Shown in pieces: positions 1-8,140 of a stretch of DNA of 13,605 nt (position 1 is the first letter of the stretch; each line of letters begins with the position of its first letter). The notes beneath the pieces were generated by a model. The model worked only from the letters and a program-made list of their open reading frames with translations, had not been told where the DNA came from and ran no database searches. The stretch lies in contig JAMYWO010000001.1 of the NCBI GenBank assembly GCA_024220525.1, forward strand, positions 1 through 13,605. The letters run 5' to 3'. Source of the DNA: Cochliopodium minus (Eukaryota; Discosea; Himatismenida; Cochliopodiidae). The position numbers were made by a program, and so were the translations under genes.

Positions 1-47
1 GTTATATCTCCAATATAGAGATGAATGATTTTTTTTATCGTGTTAAA

Positions 48-77
48 AATATGTGTCTGGAGGTCCAGACACATATT
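48..77. repeat. Perfect 14-bp inverted repeat (hairpin)
   Basis: The arms 48-61 and 64-77 are exactly complementary around a GG spacer, with the core TGTGTCTGGA / TCCAGACACA. It is much more GC-rich than its surroundings and lies outside any recognisable exon. It could be a transcript-end hairpin, the terminus of a degraded mobile element, or a palindromic binding site. Nothing in the window decides between these. Confidence 0.85.
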
Positions 78-110
78 CAAAAACAAAAAAAATTTCCCCT
101 TATGTTATTT

Positions 111-130
111 AGAAATAGTTAGAAATAGTT
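111..130. repeat. 10-bp direct repeat, two copies
   Basis: AGAAATAGTT occurs twice back to back just upstream of the orphan exon at 183-365. No function is evident. Confidence 0.8.
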
Positions 131-182
131 TTTCTTTAATCATTTTAGTTTTTATAATTCAAATTAAATTAAATTCAACTAG

Positions 183-365
183 ATATTAAAATTTATCTAT
201 TGAATTTCCTTCTTTTTCACGTTTACAATGAAGTTCTGGTTTATACAAGTTCAGGAATTGCCGATTCTATGATTCTACGAAATAATATGGCAGATTATGT
301 TGATTGGGGTGGAGGGGTAGTTGTTGCTTTGTTCGCAATAACATCTCAAGGTGATTTTTTAGGAG
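183..365 (+). pseudogene. Orphan exon with ADYVD-W-GGGVV motif
   Basis: An open stretch follows an AG at 181-182 and runs to a possible donor GG|GTAAAA at 366. The translation includes YNEVLVYTSSGIADS, then NNMADYVDWGGGVVVALF. From memory, 'vLVYS...aDYVDxGGGVV' is a recurrent block in bacterial and eukaryotic surface or secreted proteins, with a class-I glutamine amidotransferase/ThuA-like fold as one possibility; I could not check this. No in-frame ATG precedes the block. No matching exon appears before the Rab gene, which begins converging from the opposite strand at 522. It is therefore either a gene fragment or the tail of a gene lying mostly to the left. The 366-521 stretch is A-rich and holds nothing coding that I recognise. 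Confidence 0.4.
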
Positions 366-521
366 GTAAAAAAAAAAAAGAAATAAAAAACAAAACAAAA
401 AAAAAAAGAAAAAAAAATTATTTCAAAGAGAAAATTTAAATTAATCTTTTTTTAAAAAAATGTTTAGTAAAAAAATTTTAATTTAATAAATTATTTCAGA
501 TTTTATTTTATTATTTACAAA

Positions 522-1561
522 TCAAAAAACATGGCAATTCTTCTTCATCTTTTTCTTTGTATCAACCTTGATCGACGAAGATTGAATCTCAACTTGAATC
601 TCCTGGGGATGACGATTGAGAAACATCAACTTGGCCAAGATTTGAAAACAAAGAACAACATCAGATCCATTTTTAGAAGAAGTCTCAATGAAATCACGGC
701 CCATCGACTTTGAATACTCTTTTAACTCCGATTTGCTCACTTTTCTTTCTTCCATGTCTGATTTGTTTCCTACAAAGATCAGAGCTACGTTTTCGTTGCC
801 GCAGTACCTCTCCACTTCTTCTACCAGCCTGTTCATCTTTGTGAACGAATTTTTGTCTGTTATGTCATAGCATATGAGAATTCCTTGTGATCCGTAATAA
901 TGGCTTTGTGTCATATCTCTTTTCAAAAAAAAAAATTTTTTTTTATTTTTTTTATTTTATTTTTTTATTTTTTATATTTTTTATTTTTTATATTTTAATT
1001 TTAATTTTTATTTTTTATATTTTTTATTTTTTACTTGAACTTTTCTTGTCCTGACTGTTATTATTAATCGATATTTTAATAAACTGTTAAAAATTTTAAA
1101 TCTATTTTTTTTATACAGTGTCCCAAATTTCCATCTGATAAAAGAAAAGAATTGAGTTCAAAAAAAAAATTGAATTTTGATAATGATTCACCTTGATATT
1201 TTTATTCTCCACTTTCATTATCTTTGTTTTATAATCTTCTCCAATCTAGATATCCAATTTTATTAAAAAGGATAATTAAAATTATAATAATCCTTATATG
1301 TCTTATTTATTTTTTACGGTTGAGATATGTGATTCTGTATATTCATTTTTGATAAATCTATGCAATAAACAACTCTTCCCAACACCACTATCTCCTGTCA
1401 AAATTTTATATTTGGGTTATTTGATCATAAAAATAAAATATAAAGGAAAAGATGCCTATGATAATCACTTTGTAAACATCATCACTATAAAATCCAATTA
1501 ATAAATACAATAATCAGTTTTAAATTTTTTTTTAATAAGGGTACCATTCCTCTTCTTCCAT
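522..1561 (-). CDS. Rab/Ras-like small GTPase, 7 exons, intact
   Basis: Exons on the minus strand are 1545-1561, 1456-1484, 1318-1394, 1192-1245, 1117-1134, 1035-1054 and 522-918. They sum to 612 nt, or 203 aa plus stop, with no frame break. All GTPase motifs are present: P-loop GDSGVGKS (residues 16-23), switch I with ST|IG (Thr41), WDTSGQE (63-69), NKSD (123-126) and ETSSK (150-154). The protein ends in a basic stretch and CHVF, a CaaX-type prenylation signal rather than the double cysteine usual in Rabs. The expected role is a membrane-attached switch in vesicle traffic. The start is the ATG at 1561, because the 17-nt first exon joins exon 2 in frame. Five introns are GT-AG and intron 2 is GC-AG. 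WDTSGQE is split between two microexons of 18 and 20 nt. I am sure of the family; Rab versus another Ras branch is less certain. Confidence 0.9.
919..1034. repeat. T-rich low-complexity intron 6 of the minus-strand Rab
   Basis: On the plus strand this is a run of TTTTTATTTT-type blocks, 116 bp long. It is bounded on the minus strand by donor GT at 1034-1033 and acceptor AG at 920-919. It is the longest intron in this gene; the others are 57-72 bp. Confidence 0.7.
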
Positions 1562-1764
1562 CAATTTTTTATTTATTTTTAAAATTCTTGAAGGAAGATG
1601 GAATCTTGAAAAAATATGATCGAAAAGATTGTTCCAAATTAAAAAATTTAAAGACTCAATCTTTCTAAACGGATGTTATATTTAAAACTAAAATAAAAAA
1701 AAAAAATTTATTAATTTCTTTTCTTTTAATTATTTCATTTTAATAAATAGTTTTTTTTTTTTAA
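1562..1764 (-). promoter_or_regulatory. Spacer upstream of minus-strand Rab start
   Basis: About 200 bp separate the stop of the rhamnose epimerase/reductase gene from the Rab start. The sequence is AT-rich with T-runs, and I see no coding block in it. By position it should hold the 3' end of the upstream gene and the Rab promoter. I recognise no specific motif. Confidence 0.35.
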
Positions 1765-3563
1765 TTACAATTTACTATTTTTGTTTATTTTAAGTTTCAT
1801 TCTTTTCAAAAGACTTTCGACGGAAACTTTTATATCAGGGATGTCGGGATACAAATTAAGCAATTTGGAACAATCGAGTTGATTGTTGCTTCTTTTCACA
1901 GTGAAAAAAGAATCCAACTTTTCTTCTTCCACAGTTTTCCAGGTGATGCTGCCGTCTATTATTTCTTTGTACATCTGCAAAATTTCCGAGTGTCGAATGG
2001 TTCCTGGATTAACAAAATTGAAGACTCCTAGAAAAAAAAAATTTAAAAAAAAAAATAAAAATTCAAAAAAAAAAAGAAAAAATATTCAAAAGAAAAAAGA
2101 AATCAAAAAGAAATGTATATATTAATATTATTTAGAAAAATAAAAAAAGAAAAAATTAAATTTGATTATCCAAAATTATAAATTAAAAAAATAAAAATTT
2201 TAAAGAAAGAATCTTTGAATTATTAAATGAAAAAAATGAAAAATAAAAATAAAAAATTAAAAAAAATAATTATCATAAAATAAAATTTTTACCTTTGAAA
2301 TTTTTTTTGGTCATATCCAATACAATAGGCAATAAATCACTTAATACACTCAAAGAATTGGGAATATCTATGAGAGTATCATAGTTGAGAATTTTAGTGA
2401 GAAGACTCTTTTTGTCAAGATCGTCAGAGATGGGCATTCTGACGCGAAGGTGGAGGAGATTGTCATATGATTTGATAAGACATTCTAAATGAGACCTTGT
2501 CATCGCATAATAAGATCCGAAAAAATTGGGTGGGTCTTCCTCTAAAAAAAAAGAAATTTTTTTTTCAATTTTTCGTTCAATTTTATACAATTTTTTTTAA
2601 TTAACAAATTTTTTTTTTTTTTATTTAGGTTTTTAAGATTTTTTAATATTTATTTATTATAAAGATTAAAGATTTTTAAGATTTTTTAATGTTTATTATT
2701 TTTTAAAATTTTCTTTTTTTTTTAATATTTATTATATTTCCAATTAAAAAAATTTTAAAATTATCTTAATTTCTTGAAATTTTTTTTTTATAATTATTTT
2801 TTTAATTTTTATTTTCTTTATATTCAATTTTTAGTTAATTTTTTGAATAGAAATATTAAAATAGATTAATATAAATTGTTTGATTCAAGGATAGTGATCT
2901 CTGCAATTTTTTTTTACCTTTAAAACCTATTCCACTTCCCACAGGATGTTTTTCATCATAGCTGTAAATACAACCAGATCCGATGTTGGTGATTGGTATT
3001 TTCTTTAAAAAACATATATCTATCAAATTCAAGGTCCCAATCACATTCGCCCTTAAAGTTTTCTTTAAAATAAAAAATAAATAAAAAATAGTTTTTTTTA
3101 AATTATTTTCTTTTTCCAATTTATTCTTTTTCAAATTTTTTTTTATTTTTTTTATTTTTTTTTTTTTTGATTTTTTTTATTACCTCCTTATTATATTCAC
3201 ACCACTCCACATTTGGTATTCCTGTCTTTATTCAAAAAAAAGAATATAACGATAATATATGAACATATACTCGATCATATACGAGTACCATTGAGGGAAT
3301 ATAAAATATAAAAAAATTTATAATTTAATTTTCTCGATACTTTCCTTTATAAACAAAAGAGAGGATGAATTATATACCTTTCCTGCACAATTTATAACAT
3401 AATCAGGATTGATGGTATTCAATTCATCCATTATCTGTTCCCTATATTCCAATCTGCTTTTGGCGATGTACAGATCATCTCCCGATTCCATGATCAGCTC
3501 ACATAATTTTGATCCTATCCATCCACTTGCTCCAAATACAACAAATTTTTTTCTTTGTTCCAT
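1765..3563 (-). CDS. Nucleotide-rhamnose synthase epimerase/reductase, 5 exons
   Basis: Minus-strand exons are 3378-3563, 3184-3225, 2918-3062, 2293-2541 and 1765-2027 (885 nt, 294 aa), joined in frame by GT-AG introns of 121-376 bp. The Rossmann motif GASGWIG is at residues 11-17. Family blocks follow in order: NVIGTLNL, SGCIYSYDEKHP, GSGIGF, EEDPPNF, RVRMPISDDL and FNFVNPG. This matches the bifunctional 3,5-epimerase/4-reductase (NRS/ER) of plants and of some giant viruses. That enzyme turns NDP-4-keto-6-deoxyglucose into NDP-L-rhamnose using NADPH in the cytosol, which suggests rhamnose in surface glycans. The length is normal for the family. The usual SDR catalytic pair Tyr-xxx-Lys reads Tyr136-AMT-Arg140 here, and the Thr normally in 'TGC' is Ser105, so activity should not be assumed. 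The start is the ATG just before the Rossmann strand. Confidence 0.88.
3226..3377 (-). other. Intron 1 of the epimerase/reductase gene, with a small inverted repeat
   Basis: This 152-bp intron has minus-strand donor GTATAT and acceptor AAG before ACAGGAATACC. Inside it, TACTCG and CGAGTA face each other across about 8 bases (around 3267-3288). The stem is short and may be chance. Confidence 0.5.
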
Positions 3564-3917
3564 TTTTAGATCTTGATTTTTTTTTTTATAAAATTACATT
3601 TTTCAATTCAATGGGATCTAAGAAATACACTCTTTATATTGTGGAATCTGTGAAAGTTAAATTTGATTTTCAATTTATAAAATTTATTAAAGAAACCAAA
3701 GTTAGTTGAAAAGAAATTTTAAATTAAAGTTTAACAATTCAATCTTCCAAAAAAAAATTTTGAAAAATATTTTAGTTATTCACAACATTTTGAGATTTTG
3801 TTTTTTTTTATTATTTAAATTAATGAGTTGTTGTACTTTTGAAATCTAAAGATCTTATTAAAGTGATTTGGTTACAAATTGTTTAGTATGATTTACAATT
3901 CATTAAAAAAAAAAAAA
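3564..3917. promoter_or_regulatory. Divergent intergenic region between the epimerase/reductase gene and Rab copy A
   Basis: This 354-bp region separates two starts that point away from each other, at 3563 (minus) and 3918 (plus), so it should contain both promoters. It is AT-rich. A 32-codon ORF beginning with ATG at 3611 and reading MGSKKYTLYIVESVK is open, but I see no motif and do not call it a gene. The region ends in an A14 run touching the Rab A ATG. Confidence 0.4.
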
Positions 3918-4999
3918 ATGAATAGGTAAATATAAAAGTAATATTAATTTTATCAAGATTTTAATTTCTATTCATTTAAATTGAAATGGATTAGTGATTA
4001 TCTATTCAAGATATTGACATTAGGTTCAAAATATAAAAAATTTTTAAAAATAATTTTTTTGATTTTCCAAATATACTGCTCAAATAGGGGATTCATATAT
4101 TGGAAAAAGTAGTTTGATTATCAGATATGCAGATAATTCCTATACTGATAGATATTCCTTTACTGTATTAAAAATTTATAAAAATTTTTTTTTTAATATT
4201 AAACAATAACAAAGTACCAATCACAATGCAAAGAAATAAACATGTATGTTCAGAAAAAAAAAGTTAAGGCAAAAATTTCTCCATTTTTAAACTCTTATTT
4301 GAAATAACTTTATTATTTATTTTAGATTCAAGTTTTGGATGTTGTAAAAATGAACTTTAAAATTAAAATTTTTTTTTATTATTAAAAAAAAACAATAAAT
4401 AAAAGACAGGACAAGATAAATATAAGTAAAATAAATCACAAACAGTCAAAATTATCACAACAAAAAATTAGTTTTATAAATTTTCGTTCAAAATAAAAAA
4501 ATCAAAAAATTAATTATTTTATAACGGAAATCAAAAATCAAAAAAATTAATTCTTCCAAGCCTGATCACAAAGAGTTTAATTCTTTTATACTTTTGATTT
4601 CTTTTTTCTATAAGACGAGAATATGAAAATAACTTCAGAGAAATACACGGGGTCATGATTTTCTTTGACATAACAAGTAAAGAATCCTTCGAAAGCTTGT
4701 ATTCATGGGTTAACGATGTGAGAAGATTTGATTGTGATGCGCTTGTTCTTTTAATAGTTGGAACAAAGTGTGATTTGGAAGGATGTAGGGCTGTTTCCAT
4801 AGATAAAATCGAACATTTTGCTAAAGACGTCGGTTTCCATTATATCGAGACCAGTTCTAAGAACAACATCAATGTTGAAGAGTGTTTTGAGTATATTACC
4901 AATGAAATTTATAAGATTAAATTCCCCTCTCCTCAAAAGATCCAGTTGGATTTGGGAGAGACAAAAAAATTGGAGAGAAGTGATTGTTTTTTGTTTTAA
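3918..4999 (+). pseudogene. Rab-like GTPase copy A, exon 4 degenerate
   Basis: Exons that match the intact minus-strand Rab in size and phase are 3918-3925 (8 nt, ATG), 3995-4023 (29), 4088-4164 (77), 4326-4343 (18), 4406-4425 (20) and 4615-4999 (385). They encode a P-loop GDSYIGKSS, then IQVLDV and TGQDKYK (G3, with Trp replaced by Leu but DxxG kept as DVTG), TKCD, ETSSK and the terminal prenylation box CFLF. The expected 54-nt switch I exon should lie near 4190-4245. A faint 'K..I...RNK' resemblance can be read at 4211-4243, but no AG acceptor exists between 4165 and 4213 and the IGxDFK core is gone. The other splice sites and the long last exon are clean, so the damage looks recent, or splicing differs from my reading. 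RNA evidence for the exon 3 to exon 5 region would settle this. Confidence 0.65.
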
Positions 5000-5031
5000 T
5001 TAAAAAAAAATTGTAATTATTTAAAAAAAAA

Positions 5032-6001
5032 ATGCAAACATAGTGAAAATTTTCATAAAGATTATTTTAAAATGATTTAATTCCATATTCTCTTATAATT
5101 AGTGATCATTTCTTCAAGATTGTGATTATAGGTTAATCTTTTTATATTATAATAAAAAATTTAATTTAAGGAACAAATATACTTCTTGAATAGGAGAATC
5201 TAATGTTGGAAAAAGTTGCATGATGCTCAGATATGTTGATGATTCATTTACTGATACGTATACATGGACCGTATAAAAAAATTAAAAAAGTTTATTGGCA
5301 TATCTCTTTTAATATTGAAAGATTGGAGAATTTAGAGAAAAAATTTTGGATATAGACAATCAAAAAATAAAGGTAAAATCATGAAATTTTGATTAAAATG
5401 AAAATTAAAGATATTCCAAAAAAAAATTTATGAAGATAGAAATTTGGGACACTGTAAAATAAACTCTTGAACTTGTTTATAAAAAATTAAAAATCAAAAA
5501 TTTTTAGAACAATAGGTTTAAGTAAAAAAAAAAAAAGTTAAATTTACTTTGAAAAAAAATTCTTGAATTTTTTTTTAGTTCTAATTTCTTTTCTAATCGA
5601 CAAAAATTTATTAAAAAAGTACAAACTACAGGTACTATCGTGGAGCTGAAGGAATAATGATATTTTTCGATATTACAGACAAGAGCACCTATGAAAGTAT
5701 CCACCTATGGATAATGGAAATAAACGAATATGCAAAGCAAGCGCTTGTCATTGTTTTGGTTGGAACAAAGTGTGATTTGGAAGATCAAAGGGCTGTTTCC
5801 ATTGATGAAATCGAGATGCTAGCTCGAGATATTGGAATTCATTATATTGAAACAAGTTCTAAAAGTCAATGTTGAGAATTGCTTTGAGTACATTGCCAAT
5901 GAAATTTACAATCAGAGTATGTTCTCTCTTCAGAAAGAAGAATCATCCCATTCTTGAATTGAGACTATCAAAAAGAAAAAAGTGATTGTGTTTTGTTTTA
6001 A
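5032..6001 (+). pseudogene. Rab-like GTPase copy B, C-terminal frameshift
   Basis: Exons are 5032-5042 (11 nt, ATG), 5103-5131 (29), 5194-5270 (77), 5322-5372 (51, one codon short), 5436-5453 (18), 5508-5521 (14, two codons short) and 5620-5875. The P-loop GESNVGKSC, IGEFREK, IEIWDT, TKCD and ETSSK are all read in frame. The short exon 6 turns SGQEKF into about NNRF, which removes the glycine of DxxG. After ETSSK the frame breaks and reaches TGA at 5873-5875, leaving a product ending SQC. Downstream in other frames one can still read ENCFEYIANEIYNQ and a terminal SDCVLF followed by TAA at 5999-6001, so the normal end has been lost by at least two frameshifts. The start lies only 32 bp after the copy A stop. 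Confidence 0.75.
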
Positions 6002-6118
6002 TAAAAATTAATATTCAAAAAAAAACAGAAATTTCAAAGAAAAAAAAAAAAATTATCTAATTCAAATCAAATCTGATATTTGCTCGATTCAATTCAAAAA
6101 TTAATTAAAAAAAAAAAA

Positions 6119-6846
6119 ATGGAGAGTGAATTTGCCAAATGATAATTTGATTATATTTTAATTCCATATTTTCTTAAAATTTTCATTATCTCAGTGATCA
6201 TATCTTCAAGATTGTGATAATAGGTATCTTTGTTTAATATATAAAAAAATAACCAAATATACTGTTTGAATAGGAGATCCCATTGTTGGGAAAAGTTCTT
6301 TGATGCCAGATATGCAGATGATACATTTACTGATACACATTTATCGACTGTATAAAAATATTAAAATTTTTTTGGCATATCTCTATAAATAAAAAGATAG
6401 GAGTAGAATTAAGAGAAAAAATTTGAAATAGACAATCAATCAAAAATAAAGGTAAAATCATGAAATTTAAATTAAATGAAAATTTAAAGATATTCCAAAA
6501 CCATCAAGCTTCAAATTTGGGACACTGTAAAATAAACTTGATTAATCTTAAAAAGTTCAATAAATTAGTATGATTGTAGTGAGTAAAAGATCTTTAAAAA
6601 TTTTAAAAATATATTTTAAATTTTTCTTTCTCACAAAAAATAATTTTTGTGAACTTTTTATGCATTCTACAACTTATCTTTTCTACAAAAATTTATTGAA
6701 AAAGAACAAATTACAAGGCTACTATCGAGGATCTGAAGGAATAATGTTGTTTTTCGATATTTCAAACAAAACCACCTTTGATCATATCCACCTATGGATA
6801 TCCGAAATCAAAACCCATAATCAACCGCCCGTAATTCTTTTGGTTG
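6119..6846 (+). pseudogene. Rab-like GTPase copy C, frameshifted and truncated
   Basis: Recognisable exons are 6119-6125 (7 nt, off phase by one), 6195-6223 (DHIFKIVIIG), 6274-6349 (P-loop GDPIVGKSS, 76 nt instead of 77, so frameshifted), 6398-6451 (IGVELREKI followed by an in-frame TGA), 6509-6526 (LQIWDT) and 6705-6846 (one extra base, then YYRGSEGIMLFFDI to VILLVG). The GQERF microexon is only a trace near 6548-6560 without a donor. G4, G5 and the prenylation tail are absent, because the similarity stops at the N at 6847. With breaks in nearly every exon this is the oldest of the three tandem copies, or the least constrained. Confidence 0.85.
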
Positions 6847-6847
6847 N
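6847..6847. other. Ambiguous base N, likely assembly join
   Basis: The only N in the window lies exactly where Rab copy C loses its reading (before the expected TKCD motif) and T-rich tandem repeats begin. The sequence on either side belongs to unrelated genes, so a collapsed or unspanned gap is likely. Confidence 0.7.
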
Positions 6848-6857
6848 TTTATTTTTT

Positions 6858-6920
6858 ATTTCAAATTTTTTATTTCAAATTTTTTATTTCAAATTTTTTA
6901 TTTTTTATTTCAAATTTTTT
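6858..6920. repeat. 14-bp tandem repeat, about four units
   Basis: ATTTCAAATTTTTT begins at 6858, 6872, 6886 and, after a 7-bp interruption, 6907. It lies directly after the N, inside what should be an intron of the downstream TOM1-like gene. It is a plausible cause of an assembly break. Confidence 0.85.
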
Positions 6921-6952
6921 ATTTATTTTTTATTTTTTTATTTTTATTTAAG

Positions 6953-7726
6953 CTGTGATTGGAGTATTGCATTCATTGATATTTTTGGTGGTTGGATTTT
7001 TACTTTTGAGAACTGTAATGGGTAAACAAGAAAAAAATTATTAAATTTACTTTAGGATAATTAAAAAATATATTTATGAAAAAAAAAATTTAATGAACAA
7101 ATAAAAATAAATAAATTAATAAATATTGAATTAATCAATATTAAAAAATTTAAAAAAAAAAAAAATAATCTCAAACAAAAAATTTAATAACAAAAAAAAA
7201 ACAACATAGTTCTTTTTTTAAAAAAGTGATTTAAAAAATTTAATAAAAAAATGAATTTATTTTTAATTAAAATTTAGGATCCTTGAAAAAAAACTCATCA
7301 CAAAAAACATTGGCAAAGAAAATCATCTTGTTGACGATTGTGATCGCAGTGTGCTCCACAGCCAGCTTGATCTTCTTCGTGATCCTCTCGTCAGGAGTCG
7401 AGGTGTCGACGCACAAATGGTTCTCCATCCTCTTCGAGCTGATCATCTTCGAGGTGATCCCCTGCTTCACCCTCCTCTTTTCTTACCTTTACACTGCAAA
7501 GAAATCGATGTCGAACCGTCGAACCGTCTTAAAGTTGTACGAAGGTAACAATACTACCACCAATAACACTTCTGGAAACAGTCAGAGGTCGAAGAGGGGT
7601 GGCAAGTCTCAGAGCGATGTCACCAGTGCTAAGAGGAGCACCAATAATACTCATGGCGACACAGTTAATAATTCTCATCATCAGGGTGAGTCTGTCAGGG
7701 AGTTTTCGGAGTTGGCTGAAAATTAG
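6953..7726 (+). CDS. TOM1/THH1-like multi-pass membrane protein, 3' part (two exons)
   Basis: Exon 6953-7021 follows AAG and encodes a hydrophobic helix, VIGVLHSLIFLVVGFLLLRT. A 256-bp intron (7022-7277, GTAAAC...TTAG) follows, then exon 7278-7726 to the stop. The second exon gives a helix KIILLTIVIAVCSTASLIFF, a short loop, and a last helix WFSILFELIIFEVIPCFTLL followed by basic residues and an Asn/Ser/Thr-rich tail. The last helix with its Glu-Val-Ile-Pro resembles the final helix of the plant TOM1/THH1/TOM3 7TM family (EI-L/I-P with a basic end), so these would be TM5-TM7. The 5' exons are missing behind the N at 6847. The start of exon 2 is visibly richer in G and C than the neighbouring genes. 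Family assignment is moderate; a multi-pass membrane protein is likely. Confidence 0.6.
7022..7277 (+). other. Intron between the last two TOM1-like exons
   Basis: This is AT-rich sequence with many A-runs, donor GTAAAC and acceptor TTTAG. Joining the flanks keeps the frame (Gly codon split 1/2). No embedded feature was seen. Confidence 0.55.
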
Positions 7727-7840
7727 ATTCAAAAAAAAAAATAATGATGATAATAATGATAATGTATTTTTTTGTTTGGAATTAAAAAAAAAATTTCTTT
7801 TTAAAAAATTTTTTAATTTTTTATGACAATATTCAAAAAA

Positions 7841-7871
7841 ATTAAAAATTAAAAATTAAAAATTAAAAATT
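7841..7871. repeat. 7-bp tandem repeat (ATTAAAA)
   Basis: Four and a half units of ATTAAAA lie in the 414-bp stretch 7727-8140 between genes. That stretch otherwise holds the 3' flank of the TOM1-like gene, a possible small minus-strand exon and the A15 run before the start at 8141. Confidence 0.8.
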
Positions 7872-7884
7872 GATTTAATTATAT

Positions 7885-7969
7885 TTATACCATCACTTGG
7901 GCTAATTCTGTTTTATTTTCACTGCAACCAACCCATAAAATCCTACCTAGATCATATCTTGATAACTTT
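7885..7969 (-). pseudogene. Possible orphan last exon (minus strand)
   Basis: Downstream of a good minus-strand acceptor (TATTGCAG, AG at 7971-7970) lies a short open stretch that reads KLSRYDLGRILWVGCSEN and a few more residues to TAA at 7887-7885. The composition looks protein-like rather than simple AT sequence. No upstream exon can be found before the plus-strand gene at 8141, so if real it is a fragment. I do not recognise the family. Chance remains a fair explanation. Confidence 0.25.
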
Positions 7970-8140
7970 CTGCAATATTCAAAAAAGACCAATTGAGAAA
8001 AATGTTATTACAGATAGATATATAAGAAATCATCTTTAAAGAAATTGAGTTTTAAAATGTTAATTTGATGGAAAAAATTATTTGGTCTTAGTTTGACTAT
8101 CTCAGTAAAATTTTTTGTGACATTTAAAAAAAAAAAAAAA

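Noticed and set aside
531-870. Plus-strand ORFs opposite the last Rab exon
   Set aside because: They are antisense shadows of the GTPase coding frame and show no motif.
1883-2125. Plus-strand ORF ending in a Lys-rich tail
   Set aside because: It is antisense to the last epimerase/reductase exon, and the Lys tail is just an A-rich intron.
1765-3563. Giant-virus origin of the region, since NRS/ER genes occur in mimiviruses
   Set aside because: The gene has four spliceosomal introns and sits among intron-rich Rab genes, which indicates a cellular nuclear gene. An ancient exchange cannot be excluded.
4531-4936. Minus-strand ORFs within Rab copy A
   Set aside because: They are shadows of the last Rab exon; the plus strand carries TKCD, ETSSK and the prenylation end.
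6570-7025. One continuous 151-aa plus-strand protein across the N
   Set aside because: It joins a Rab fragment, a T-rich repeat and a TOM1-like exon read in a different frame, so it is not one gene.
7841-7871. Telomere-like or CRISPR-like repeat
   Set aside because: The ATTAAAA heptamers are contiguous, have no spacers or G-tracts, and fit simple AT microsatellite sequence.
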